From Actinoplanes missouriensis 431 (GTDB lineage Bacteria > Actinomycetota > Actinomycetes > Mycobacteriales > Micromonosporaceae), in contig NC_017093.1 of NCBI RefSeq assembly GCF_000284295.1, positions 5,456,001-5,520,000 on the forward strand: a stretch of DNA of 64,000 nt, read 5' to 3'. A program made the translations under genes and the position numbers. This document shows, piece by piece, positions 17,825-25,548 of the stretch; the stretch's first letter is position 1; every line of letters starts with the position of its first letter. The notes below the pieces were generated by a model. It made no database searches. It worked only from the letters and a program-made list of their open reading frames with translations, and was not told where the DNA came from.

Positions 17825-18358
17825 CTACGGAACCGGGGCGTCCAGCGGCCGCAACTCGTCGGCGTACGAAACGGCATGCCGGCGCAGCACCCCCGCCGGG
17901 CTGATCGAATACTGCCCCATCCGCCACAGCGGCGGCGAATACGCATGAATCGACACCGACCCGTCGACAGCGCCCGCCATCCGGTGGATGTGGTCCGGCC
18001 CGAACGCGAACGCCCGCCCCGCCGGCACCACCCGCGTGACCGGTTCCCCGCCCATCCGTGGGTTGGCCTCGCTGACCGCGCCCCGCGTCACCGCCACCGC
18101 GCCCGAGGAGGTGTCGTGATCGTGCCAGCCGGTGTCGTCGGCCACGTTCCAGCAGAGCACCCAGACGTCGATGTCGCCGTCCCGGTACAGCGACGCGTAG
18201 TGCCGTTTCCCGGTGTCGTGCCGGACGAGTGGCTCCCACAGCGCCGTCCGGGCGGCCAGCTCGGTCACCCAGAGCCGCAGCTCCTGGGGGGTGAGGACGC
18301 GGCCGGGCAGGTCGGGCAGGTCGGCCGGGTCGGTGACCGCGACGGTGTCGATCGTCAT
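17825..18358 (-). CDS. Cysteine dioxygenase-family cupin
   Basis: A 177-residue cupin related to cysteine dioxygenase type I. The three-histidine iron site is visible: WHDHDTSSGAVAV supplies two His, DHIHRM the third, and HAYSPPL the conserved Tyr. Family members oxidise thiols such as cysteine or 3-mercaptopropionate to sulfinates. The start overlaps the stop of the upstream amidohydrolase (ATGA at 18355-18358), so both form one operon reading leftward and convergent with the lyase-like gene. In this setting it may act on a sulfur-containing intermediate; the true substrate is unknown. Confidence 0.8.
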   Translation of the reverse strand: MTIDTVAVTDPADLPDLPGRVLTPQELRLWVTELAARTALWEPLVRHDTGKRHYASLYRDGDIDVWVLCWNVADDTGWHDHDTSSGAVAVTRGAVSEANPRMGGEPVTRVVPAGRAFAFGPDHIHRMAGAVDGSVSIHAYSPPLWRMGQYSISPAGVLRRHAVSYADELRPLDAPVP

Positions 18359-19275
18359 CGTGGTTCTCCGGTGAGCAGGTGGCGGGGATTGGTGCGGAAC
18401 ATGGCGTGCCGGAACGCGTCGCCGAGACCTGGGTCGCCGGACCGCGCGTAGGGCCGGTCGGACCCGTTCACGATCCCGTCGACGCCGACCACCCGGACCA
18501 TCGCGTCGATCGCGCGGATGCCGTAGGAGGAGGTCTCGTAGTAGACGTACGGATCGACGGCCCCGAGCGCTCCACCGCGGGCGGCGAGGCGTTCGTGGTG
18601 CAGCGGCGCCAGCCCGGCGAGGGCGACGAAGGCGATCCGCAGCGCCGGATGCTGCTCCCGGCCGCAGACGTGCCAGGCCAGCCAGGCCTGGTGCAGCTGG
18701 GCGACGTAGGGCACCAGCGCCGGCCACCACGACGGCAGGTCCGGCGGGCAGGCGGGTGCCGGGCCGGGGTGCACGAGCAGCGGTTTTCCGGTGGCCTCGA
18801 GCTCGGCGAGCAGCGGCCGCAGCCGGGCGATCGCGGCCGGGTCGGTGAACGCGGTCGCGGGCAGCTGCAGGCCCACCACCCGCTGCTCGGCAAGGATCTT
18901 CGCGAGCGGGCCGGGCCGGATGTCGGTGACCGAGGCGGCGGCCCACACCCGGAACGGGTCGGGCAGCTCGAGGGCGCTCTCGTGCCAGACGTCGATCAGC
19001 TCGGCGCCCTCACCGGCCGGCAGATGCTCGATGCCGAGCGGGCTCGACAGCGACACCAGCGCGAGTTCCCTGCCCTCCGCGAGCTCGATCGCGCGCCGCG
19101 CGCTCACGTCGTGGTCGTCCGGATCGATGGGGTACGGGTCCTCGCCCGCCAGGTGCAGCGTCCACTCCCGTAGATAGGGGTAGGTGTCGCGGCGCCGGAG
19201 CGCGTCGAGGAAGCGGGACGGCCACAGGTGCTGATGGCAGTCGATCCCACCGTGTGGGGGAAGCGCTTCACTCAT
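18355..19275 (-). CDS. Amidohydrolase-related TIM-barrel metal hydrolase
   Basis: A 306-residue protein of the amidohydrolase-2 family (ACMSD/TIM-barrel type). GIDCHQHLWP near the N-terminus holds the HxH metal ligands, LLVHPGPAP a further His, and NGSDRPY near the C-terminus the Asp. Such enzymes hydrolyse lactones, amides or ring compounds, or decarboxylate. The ATG at 19275 lies between two copies of a palindrome (see operator entries) in the divergent region with the LacI regulator, so it is almost certainly LacI-controlled together with the cupin. Confidence 0.82.
   Translation of the reverse strand: MSEALPPHGGIDCHQHLWPSRFLDALRRRDTYPYLREWTLHLAGEDPYPIDPDDHDVSARRAIELAEGRELALVSLSSPLGIEHLPAGEGAELIDVWHESALELPDPFRVWAAASVTDIRPGPLAKILAEQRVVGLQLPATAFTDPAAIARLRPLLAELEATGKPLLVHPGPAPACPPDLPSWWPALVPYVAQLHQAWLAWHVCGREQHPALRIAFVALAGLAPLHHERLAARGGALGAVDPYVYYETSSYGIRAIDAMVRVVGVDGIVNGSDRPYARSGDPGLGDAFRHAMFRTNPRHLLTGEPR
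19260..19269. promoter_or_regulatory. LacI-type operator, copy 1 (GAAGCGCTTC)
   Basis: The 10-base palindrome GAAGCGCTTC overlaps codons 3-6 of the amidohydrolase gene. Its centre CG flanked by AAGCG/CGCTT is typical of LacI-family sites. An identical copy lies 25 bases away. Confidence 0.75.
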
Positions 19276-19284
19276 GGAAGAAGT

Positions 19285-19294
19285 GAAGCGCTTC
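19285..19294. promoter_or_regulatory. LacI-type operator, copy 2 (GAAGCGCTTC)
   Basis: A second perfect copy of the same palindrome, in extended form TGAAGCGCTTCC, sits 10 bases upstream of the amidohydrolase ATG and 54 bases upstream of the lacI-type gene. Centre-to-centre spacing of 25 bases, about 2.4 helical turns, would allow two dimers to bind. Confidence 0.8.
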
Positions 19295-19347
19295 CGCCCC
19301 GGTAAAGCAACGTGATCTCGGACAACGAGCGGTGTTACTCTCTGTCG

Positions 19348-20337
19348 ATGTCACGGCGACGTACCCTGCAGGACCTGGCGGACGCCGCCGGTCTCTCGCT
19401 CGCCGCCACGTCGTACGCGCTGCGCGGTGTCCGCGGCTCCCCCGCCACCATCCTGCGGGTCCGGCAGCTCGCCGACGAGCTCGGATACACCGTGGACCCG
19501 ATCGCCCGCGCCCTGGCCAGCGGCCGCACCGGTTCGGTCGGCGTCAGCGGCTCGCTGCGCGACCTGTGGCAGCAGGACCTGTCGGTGATGCTGACGCAGG
19601 CGCTGCGCCGGCACGGCCGGTACGCGATGATCGCCGACGCCGACGCCGACCCGTCGCAGGAACGCACGATCGTCGAGCAGTTCGTCGCGCAGCGCGTCGA
19701 CGGCGCCGTGGTCTCACCCGTCGACCCGTCCGCGGCGTACTGGCGGCTGCTCGACCCGGCGGTGGCGGTCGTCGCGATCGGTGACGCGCTGACCAGCCGT
19801 CCCGGCACCGGCAGCGTGCTGTTCGACAACCGGTACGGGGTGCACACCGCCCTCGCCCATCTCGCCTCGTTCGGCCATCGCCGCGTCGGCCTGCTCGCTC
19901 CCGCGCTGACGTCCACTCCGGGCCGCCCGGCCGAGGTCCTGGCCGTCGAGGTGGCGGGCCGGCTCGGACTGGACCTGGTCGCCGTCGCCGCGCCTGCCGC
20001 GACCGCCGAGGCGGTGGCCGTCGCCGCCGCGCTGCTGTCCGATCCGGCCCGCCCGACAGCGGTGTTCTGCCTGAGCGACTCGCTGGCGTTCGCGGCGTAC
20101 CGGGCGGCCCGCGACGTCGGCGTCCGGATCCCGGACGAGCTGTCGGTGATCGGCTACGACGACCACCAGCTGGCCGGTCTGGTCGATCCCGGGTTGACCA
20201 CGATGGCCTGGGACGAGGACGCGATCGTGGACGCGGCGGTGGGCCAGCTGGTCGGCCTGCTGCGGGACGAGGCACCGGGCGCGCCGACGTTCCGCCCGGT
20301 CCTGGTGGTCCGCGGCTCCACGGCGAGCCCTCGCTGA
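19348..20337 (+). CDS. LacI-family transcriptional regulator
   Basis: A 329-residue repressor. The N-terminal helix-turn-helix TLQDLADAAGLSLAATSYALRG (about residues 5-26) and hinge DPIARALASGRTGSVG are followed by a periplasmic-binding-protein-like effector domain ending GYDDHQLAGLVDPGLTTMAWD. The start at 19348 is preceded by TACTCT (19336-19341) six bases away, so the mRNA may be leaderless. It is divergent from the amidohydrolase/cupin operon and the paired GAAGCGCTTC sites between them are its likely operators. The inducer is unknown. Confidence 0.9.
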   Translation: MSRRRTLQDLADAAGLSLAATSYALRGVRGSPATILRVRQLADELGYTVDPIARALASGRTGSVGVSGSLRDLWQQDLSVMLTQALRRHGRYAMIADADADPSQERTIVEQFVAQRVDGAVVSPVDPSAAYWRLLDPAVAVVAIGDALTSRPGTGSVLFDNRYGVHTALAHLASFGHRRVGLLAPALTSTPGRPAEVLAVEVAGRLGLDLVAVAAPAATAEAVAVAAALLSDPARPTAVFCLSDSLAFAAYRAARDVGVRIPDELSVIGYDDHQLAGLVDPGLTTMAWDEDAIVDAAVGQLVGLLRDEAPGAPTFRPVLVVRGSTASPR

Positions 20338-20356
20338 CCGGCAGCTGCGCCGCTCT

Positions 20357-21874
20357 CTAGCCGGTTTCCAAGATCTGGATGATCACGTCGAGGTCGCGGC
20401 CGAACGGCCGATCCCGCGTGCTTGCCGGCAGCCTGCCGGCAAGCCCGGCCAGCCCCGCGACCCCGGCGAACTCAGCCAGTCCGGCGTCCCCGGTCAGTCC
20501 GGTGATCCCGGCCGCCGGCGCCGCGGCGGACGCGCCGAGCAGCGACGCCTGGTGCAACGCCAGGATCTCGCAGGCCAGCACGTCGCGCAGACCGCTGATC
20601 ACCTCGTCCAGGCACTCCGCCGCCTCGAAGCCGAAGCTCTGCACATCCTCCTGACCCGCCGACGTCTCCACCGGCCCGATCAGCGCGGCGCCCGCGAACC
20701 GCCGCAGCCGATGCGCCACCCCCGCCGCCCGTTTGTGCACCGCGACCATCCCGGCGTGCACGCCGGGCGTGTCCGAAAGCTGCCGCGTCAGCCCGGTGAC
20801 GTCGGCGTCCAGCAGGCGGTGCAGGCGGGCCACCCCCAGCTCGGCGAGGTGAACCAAAGCGGCCGTGAGCGTTCCCGCCGCGGCCACGAGATCCGTCCCG
20901 GCGAAACCGGCGCTCCCGACGAATCGCCCCTCCAGGAACGCCGGCGAGTCGGTGACCCCATCGAGCGCCCGGCCGATCGCCGCCTCCAGTTCCCCGGCCG
21001 CGCGCAGGGCGACGGCCAGGGCGGGCGCGCTCACCCGGAACGACACCGGCGCCTGCAACGCGCCGGGCACCGCCGGCCCGCCCGGTCCGCGCAGGGTGTC
21101 GAGGACGGACCTCAGCTCCGGGTCGGCCGCCGCGAACGCCGGGTGCCACGGGTCGCGGCTCGCGCGCGCCACCACGTGCTCGGCCGCCACCACCGCGGTG
21201 ACCTGGTCGATCAGCGTGCGCGCCGCCCGCGCCGACAGCACCGCCAGCCCGGTCAGGCCGGGAACGCCCTCGAGGAACGCGACGCCCTCCTTGGCGCCGA
21301 ACGAATACGGTCGCAGCCCGGCGGTCTCCAGCGCCGGCCCGGCGTCGGCGGCCCGCCCCGCCTCGTCCAGCACTTGTCCGATGCCGATCAGGGCGGCGCC
21401 GGCGTGGGCGAGGGGGATGATCTCGCCGGCGGCGCCGGAGCCGCGCGCCGGGATCGCCGGGATCACGTCGGCGTCGAGCAGCGCGGCCACGTTCGAGCAC
21501 AGCTCCGGTGAGGCGCCGGCGGCCGGATGCAGGAGATCCCGCAGGCGTACGGCGAGAAGCGCGCGCGCCCGCGCCCGGCTCAGCCACGGCGCCGAGCCGA
21601 CCGAGCGTCCCGCCATCAGGGTGTTCTGATGGCGGGTCTGGGCGCCGGCGTCGAGCCGCACACCGGCGAGCGCGCCCATCCCGGTGTTGACCCCGTAGAC
21701 GGGCTGATCCCCGTCGAGGGCGGCGAGCACCGCCGCACGGTTCTCCGCGAGGGCGGCGAGAAGCCCGGGGGCGAGGCCGGCACGGACCGTCCCGCCCGCG
21801 ACCGCGGCGATCAGGTCCGGGCCGAGGTCCGCCGGGGAGCTGATCATCACCCGCTCGGCAGCGGAGGCGGTCAT
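20357..21874 (-). CDS. Second histidine ammonia-lyase-like protein with Ala-Ala-Gly in place of the MIO triad
   Basis: A 505-residue HAL-superfamily protein: VYGVNTGMGALAGVRL (about 62-77), PYSFGAKEGVAFLEG and QEDVQSFGFEAAE match HAL landmarks well. The cofactor segment reads PARGSGAAGEIIPLAH against PARGSVGASGDLAPLAH in HAL: Ser is Ala and one residue is missing, so MIO should not form. The start at 21874 overlaps the stop of a 28-codon upstream frame (ATGA). It lies between LacI and RpiR regulators and 1.9 kb from the first MIO-less lyase homologue. The substrate is unknown; a MIO-free elimination or an isomerase/hydratase-like role are options. Confidence 0.8.
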   Translation of the reverse strand: MTASAAERVMISSPADLGPDLIAAVAGGTVRAGLAPGLLAALAENRAAVLAALDGDQPVYGVNTGMGALAGVRLDAGAQTRHQNTLMAGRSVGSAPWLSRARARALLAVRLRDLLHPAAGASPELCSNVAALLDADVIPAIPARGSGAAGEIIPLAHAGAALIGIGQVLDEAGRAADAGPALETAGLRPYSFGAKEGVAFLEGVPGLTGLAVLSARAARTLIDQVTAVVAAEHVVARASRDPWHPAFAAADPELRSVLDTLRGPGGPAVPGALQAPVSFRVSAPALAVALRAAGELEAAIGRALDGVTDSPAFLEGRFVGSAGFAGTDLVAAAGTLTAALVHLAELGVARLHRLLDADVTGLTRQLSDTPGVHAGMVAVHKRAAGVAHRLRRFAGAALIGPVETSAGQEDVQSFGFEAAECLDEVISGLRDVLACEILALHQASLLGASAAAPAAGITGLTGDAGLAEFAGVAGLAGLAGRLPASTRDRPFGRDLDVIIQILETG

Positions 21875-21957
21875 CGGTACTTCAGCATCGTGCCGGCGCC
21901 GGTGGCGAGGTGCTTCGCGCCGACGGCGGTCATCGCTGCGGTGCGGACCTCGGTCAC
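21871..21957 (-). CDS. 28-codon frame coupled to the second lyase-like gene
   Basis: A GTG-started frame encoding 28 residues (TEVRTAAMTAVGAKHLAT then GAGTMLKYR) whose TGA overlaps the ATG of the lyase-like gene. The stretch VRTAAMTAVGAKHLA resembles the RTAA-helix segment of ornithine cyclodeaminase/mu-crystallin proteins. It may be a remnant left by deletion of such a gene, or a leader peptide for translational coupling. A GAGAGG sequence lies ten bases upstream of the GTG. Confidence 0.35.
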   Translation of the reverse strand: MTEVRTAAMTAVGAKHLATGAGTMLKYR

Positions 21958-21986
21958 GGGGAGACGTCCTCTCGACATGCTGAATC

Positions 21987-22014
21987 AACACATACACCCT
22001 ATAGGATTTGTGTT
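21987..22014. promoter_or_regulatory. Operator-like dyad upstream of the RpiR regulator
   Basis: AACACA and TGTGTT form an inverted repeat separated by 16 bases, enclosing the palindrome CCTATAGG, in the AT-rich gap between the second lyase-like gene and the divergent RpiR-type gene. It overlaps the -35 region expected for the RpiR promoter, whose -10 is probably TAGGAT at 22016-22021, eight bases from the ATG. Confidence 0.6.
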
Positions 22015-22029
22015 TTAGGATATTCGGTC

Positions 22030-22860
22030 ATGGCGCCTGAGGACTGGCTGGTCGATCGCGCGCGGCAGCACCGCCTCTCCCCTGCCCAGCGGCAGATCGT
22101 GCAGCGGATGCTCCGGATGTTCCCCGAGGTGGCGTTCCTGTCGACGATCGAGATCGCCGAACTGACCGGCGTCAGCCAGCCGACCGTGACCCGGCTCGCC
22201 ACGGCGCTGGGCTTCGCCGGGTTCGGCGAGTTCCGGGCCGCGCTGCGCGAGGCGGTGATCTCCGGGGTGCCGTCACAGCGGGCGCCGGAGCGCCTGGACG
22301 CCGGCGCCGCGACGATCGAGCGGGAACGGGAGAACCTGGCGGGCCTGCGCCGGGTGGTCACCGGGGACGCCATGACCGACGCGGTACGCCTTCTCGCCGG
22401 GTCCACGCCGCTCGGGGTGATCGGACTGCGCGCGTCGGCCGCCCTGGCCGACTATTTCGGCTACTTCGCGCGGCGGATCCTGCCGTCCGTGGAGGTGTGC
22501 ACCAACGGGGCCACGGTGTCCGACACCGTCGTGCAGCTGAGCCGGCGGGACGCGACCGCGATGCTCGCCTTCGCGATGCCCCGGTACCCGGCCGCCACGG
22601 TCGCCGCGCTCCGGCTGTCCCGCCGCCTCGGCATGTCCACGGTCGTGGTCGCCGACACCGCGCTGGTCCCGTTCGCCGCCGAGGCCGACGTGCTGCTGGC
22701 CGCCCCGGTCGCCACCGGGCTGGTCGCCGACTCGCACGCCGCCGCGGTGGTGCTGTCGGTCAGCCTCCTGGACGCGATCGCGGCCACTGATCCGCAGCGG
22801 ACCCGGGAGCGCCTGGAGGCGCACGAATCGCTGGCCGACGATGGGATCCACCCCGCCTGA
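22030..22860 (+). CDS. RpiR/MurR-family transcriptional regulator
   Basis: A 276-residue regulator with an N-terminal RpiR helix-turn-helix (AQRQIVQRMLRMFPEVAFLSTIEIAELTG then VSQPTVTRLATALGF) and a C-terminal SIS sugar-phosphate-binding domain (GVIGLRASAALADYFGYFARRI...). In actinomycetes, RpiR proteins often control amine, amino acid or sugar catabolic genes. The start at 22030 follows TAGGAT by eight bases, which suggests a leaderless mRNA. It is divergent from the second lyase-like gene, its likely target. Confidence 0.88.
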   Translation: MAPEDWLVDRARQHRLSPAQRQIVQRMLRMFPEVAFLSTIEIAELTGVSQPTVTRLATALGFAGFGEFRAALREAVISGVPSQRAPERLDAGAATIERERENLAGLRRVVTGDAMTDAVRLLAGSTPLGVIGLRASAALADYFGYFARRILPSVEVCTNGATVSDTVVQLSRRDATAMLAFAMPRYPAATVAALRLSRRLGMSTVVVADTALVPFAAEADVLLAAPVATGLVADSHAAAVVLSVSLLDAIAATDPQRTRERLEAHESLADDGIHPA

Positions 22861-22918
22861 CACCGGATTCTCCGGGCGCGCGCTCTCCCCCCGTACCCGA
22901 ACGACCTGGTTAATTGGT

Positions 22919-22939
22919 GTTGTCAACACCGCTGACAAC
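22919..22939. promoter_or_regulatory. Inverted repeat GTTGTCA-N7-TGACAAC
   Basis: Seven-base arms separated by seven bases, overlapping a second palindrome GGTGTTGTCAACACC at 22916-22930. It lies in the 237-base gap between the RpiR stop and the TetR gene stop, which holds no convincing gene. It could be a regulator site or part of a terminator. Confidence 0.45.
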
Positions 22940-23097
22940 TGCGATGCTTGGGGCGCGGCCGCGAGTGGCGCGGCCGGAGAACGGGGTGTCTCATGCCTTC
23001 CGGCGTCGTGGTCGGTGAGTGCGAGCCGGCCGGCTCGACCGCTGTCCACGCCCTGCGTGACGCGGGCGGCGGAACGGTGCGTGCCGGCAGCGCGGGG

Positions 23098-23823
23098 TTA
23101 CTCGGCGGCGGCGAGCTTCTCGACGCGATCGAGGAGGGCGCCCACCAGCTCCTGGAGGACCGTTTCGTCCTCGATGCCGGAGAAGTGCTGCGCCACCGCG
23201 GCGATGTTGGGGTAACGGCGGACCGGCAGCGCGCGGTACTCGCGGGACCACGCCGACTCGTCGCCCTCCCGGCTCGACTCGTCCATCGCGGTGTAGGCGC
23301 TGATCATCGCGGCGTAGGACATCACGGTGTCGTCGAAGACGCGGTGCTGCACGGCCGCGCGCTCGTCGGAGAGTCCCGCGTCGCGGAGCGCTCCGAGGAT
23401 CGCCTCGGCCAGGCGGAACTCGCCCTGGCGGCGGGTCGTCCGCAGCGCCAGGATCGGGGCGATCGCCGGGTGCGCCACGAACGACCGGACCACCTCCTGG
23501 GCCAGCCACTCGAGCCGGGCGCGCCACGCCAGGTCCGCCGGGAGACCGTCGACGATGCCGCTGAGCAGGCGGTCCGCGACCTCCAGCACGATCTGATCCC
23601 GGTCCCGGAAATGCCGGTAGACCGCGGTCGGATCAACCCCCAGTTCCTTACCGAGGGCCCGGATGCTGAGCGCGTCGGCGCCGGCGTTCTCCGCCAGCCG
23701 GCTCGCCGCGTCAACGATCAGCTCCGGGGTCAGCGCGACTCGGGCTCGCAATTTCTCTCCAGTCTTCGGCTCGGGCAACCGACCAATGTTAGTGCTCCCC
23801 CCAACTTGCGCACCGAGGTGCAA
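23098..23823 (-). CDS. TetR-family transcriptional regulator
   Basis: A TetR repressor with helix-turn-helix LSIRALGKELGVDPTAVYRHFRDRDQIV and a long helical ligand domain (TetR_C type) to residue 241 of the maximal frame. The start is uncertain: the maximal frame begins with TTG at 23823, nearly touching the divergent FAD enzyme gene, while TTG at 23751 has GGAGAG just upstream and would give a more usual N-terminus. It probably represses the divergent FAD-dependent enzyme. Confidence 0.82.
   Translation of the reverse strand: MHLGAQVGGSTNIGRLPEPKTGEKLRARVALTPELIVDAASRLAENAGADALSIRALGKELGVDPTAVYRHFRDRDQIVLEVADRLLSGIVDGLPADLAWRARLEWLAQEVVRSFVAHPAIAPILALRTTRRQGEFRLAEAILGALRDAGLSDERAAVQHRVFDDTVMSYAAMISAYTAMDESSREGDESAWSREYRALPVRRYPNIAAVAQHFSGIEDETVLQELVGALLDRVEKLAAAE
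23810..23821. promoter_or_regulatory. 12-bp palindrome GCACCGAGGTGC before the FAD enzyme
   Basis: A perfect GCACC-GA-GGTGC palindrome immediately upstream of the FAD-dependent enzyme ATG (23827). It contains that gene's ribosome binding site (GAGGTG) and falls at the divergent TetR gene's 5' end, so a bound repressor would block expression of the enzyme. Confidence 0.45.
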
Positions 23824-23826
23824 CCC

Positions 23827-25218
23827 ATGAACCGACAGTCATTGAGCGACGTGAGTTACTCCACCTATTGGCTGGCGGACCCCGGACGGCCCGCCGTGCG
23901 CGGACCGCTCACCGGTGAGCTCTCCACGGACCTCGTCGTCGTCGGTGGCGGCTACACCGGGTTGTGGACCGCGATCATCGCGAAGGAGCGGAACCCGGAG
24001 CGTGACGTCGTCCTGATCGAGGGCGGCCGGATCGGGCACGCGGCGTCCGGGCGCAACGGCGGATTCGTGGCGGCGAGCCTCACCCACGGCTTCGCGAACG
24101 GCTACAGCCGCTGGCCGGAGGAGATCGCCGAGCTGGAACGGCTCGGCCTGGAGAACCTCCAGGGCATCGAGGACACCATCAACCGGTACGGCATCGACTG
24201 CGAATGGGAACGGACCGGCGCCCTGGACGTGGCGACCGCGCCGCACGAGGTCGAGGCGCTGCGCCAGGGCGTCGAGCTGGCGCGGGGTCACGGCGTCGGC
24301 GTCGAGTTCCTGGACCACGAGGCGGTGCAGGCCGAGGTGGCGTCGCCGCGGTTCCTGGCCGGGGCGTACGACAGGCGCGGCACCGCGATGGTCAACCCGG
24401 CGAAGCTCGCCTGGGGCCTCGCCGAGGTGGCCGAGCGGCTCGGCGTGCGCATCTTCGAGGGCACGTTCGCGACCGAGATGGCTCGCGACGGCGCCGGCAT
24501 GGCGGTCCGCACGCCGCTCGGCCGGGTCCGCGCCCGGCACGTCGCGCTCGGCACCAACGTCTTCCCGTCGCTGGTGAGGCGCACCCGGCTCTACACCATC
24601 CCGGTGTACGACTACGCGCTGATGACCGAGCCGCTCACCGCCGCGCAGATGGCGTCGGTCGGCTGGCGCAGCCGGCAGGGGCTGTCCGACTCCGGCAACC
24701 AGTTCCACTACTTCCGGCAGACCGCCGACAACCGCATCCTCTGGGGCGGCTACGACGCGATCTACCACTTCGGCGGCAAGCTGGACCCGTCGCACGAGCA
24801 CCGGCAGGAGACGTACCACCGGCTGTCGGACCACTTCTTCGACACGTTCCCGCAGCTCGAGGGGCTGCGGTTCAGCCACGCGTGGGGCGGGGCGATCGAC
24901 ACCTGCACGCGGTTCTCGGCGTTCTTCGGAGCGGCGTACGGCGGCCGGGTCGCCTACGCGGCCGGGTACACGGGTCTGGGCGTCGCGGCCACCCGGTTCG
25001 GCGCGGACGTGATGCTGGACCTGCTGTCCGGCGCCCGGACGGCCCGCACCCGGACCCGGATGGTCCGCTCGAAGCCGCTGCCGTTCCCGCCGGAGCCGGT
25101 GCGCTGGGCCGGGGTGGAACTGACCCGGCGGTCGCTCGCCCACGCGGACGCGAACGGCGGCCGCCGCAACCTGTGGCTGAAGGCGATGGACGCGGTCGGT
25201 TTCGGCTTCGACAGCTGA
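23827..25218 (+). CDS. FAD-dependent amine/amino acid oxidoreductase (DAO family)
   Basis: A 463-residue flavoenzyme of the DadA/PuuB type. The FAD dinucleotide motif VVVGGGYTGLWTA is near residue 38, VVLIEGGRIGHAASGRNGGF near 62, and the C-terminal FAD-contact AAGYTGLGVAATRFGADVMLDL near 380. Relatives oxidise gamma-glutamylputrescine, glycine betaine-derived dimethylglycine or D-amino acids. GAGGTG lies six bases before the ATG. It is divergent from TetR and adjoins the lyase-like catabolic region, so it may handle an amine released there; this is inference. Confidence 0.85.
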   Translation: MNRQSLSDVSYSTYWLADPGRPAVRGPLTGELSTDLVVVGGGYTGLWTAIIAKERNPERDVVLIEGGRIGHAASGRNGGFVAASLTHGFANGYSRWPEEIAELERLGLENLQGIEDTINRYGIDCEWERTGALDVATAPHEVEALRQGVELARGHGVGVEFLDHEAVQAEVASPRFLAGAYDRRGTAMVNPAKLAWGLAEVAERLGVRIFEGTFATEMARDGAGMAVRTPLGRVRARHVALGTNVFPSLVRRTRLYTIPVYDYALMTEPLTAAQMASVGWRSRQGLSDSGNQFHYFRQTADNRILWGGYDAIYHFGGKLDPSHEHRQETYHRLSDHFFDTFPQLEGLRFSHAWGGAIDTCTRFSAFFGAAYGGRVAYAAGYTGLGVAATRFGADVMLDLLSGARTARTRTRMVRSKPLPFPPEPVRWAGVELTRRSLAHADANGGRRNLWLKAMDAVGFGFDS

Positions 25219-25234
25219 CCGCCGCCACCCGTAC

Positions 25235-25280
25235 GGGGGAGGCCGATCGTCGCGTTCCCACACGTAGATCGGCGTCCCCC
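25235..25280. terminator. Stem-loop after the FAD enzyme gene
   Basis: GGGGGA...CCGATC pairs with GATCGG...TCCCCC across an 18-base loop with a two-base internal mismatch. It starts 17 bases after the FAD enzyme stop and separates that gene from the ubiquitin-like operon. Confidence 0.55.
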
Positions 25281-25377
25281 GGCCCTGATCATCCCGCCGG
25301 TTCCCGGCCGTCCGGCGCGTACCGATCGATAGTGATCATCAGTAGCCTGTGGGTCTCGTCACGAAGGGCGGGCCCAT

Positions 25378-25548
25378 ATGACTCCGCAAGAGGCGCGCCG
25401 GCGCGCGGAACAGGTTCTCCAGCAGCAGACCTCCGGTGCTCAGGTCATCGAGCTCAACAGCGACGGCTCGCTGAAGATGAGCAAGGCGCATTCGCCGCTG
25501 GCGCAGAAGAGCACCGTCCTGCACGACCCGTACGGCGAATACGCATGA
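25378..25548 (+). CDS. 56-residue protein opening the E2/E1/JAMM operon
   Basis: A small protein with an amphipathic N-terminal helix (TPQEARRRAEQVLQQQ), a short strand-like piece (AQVIELNSDGSLKM) and a flexible tail ending DPYGEYA. GAAGGGCGGG precedes the ATG. Its TGA overlaps the ATG of the E2-like gene, so it is translated as part of the operon. It has no Gly-Gly or Gly-Gly-Glu terminus and is shorter than a beta-grasp ubiquitin fold, so it is not an evident ubiquitin- or Pup-like modifier. Even so, its place at the head of the operon makes it a candidate substrate or partner. Family unrecognised. Confidence 0.75.
   Translation: MTPQEARRRAEQVLQQQTSGAQVIELNSDGSLKMSKAHSPLAQKSTVLHDPYGEYA

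Noticed and set aside
22992..23110. Plus-strand frame starting MPSGVVVGECEPAG
   Set aside because: Looks locally protein-like but runs straight into the antisense of the TetR gene, with no ribosome binding site.
25378..25548. 56-residue protein as Pup
   Set aside because: Pup-type proteins end in Gly-Gly-Glu/Gln; this ends in Glu-Tyr-Ala and no PafA or Dop genes are present.
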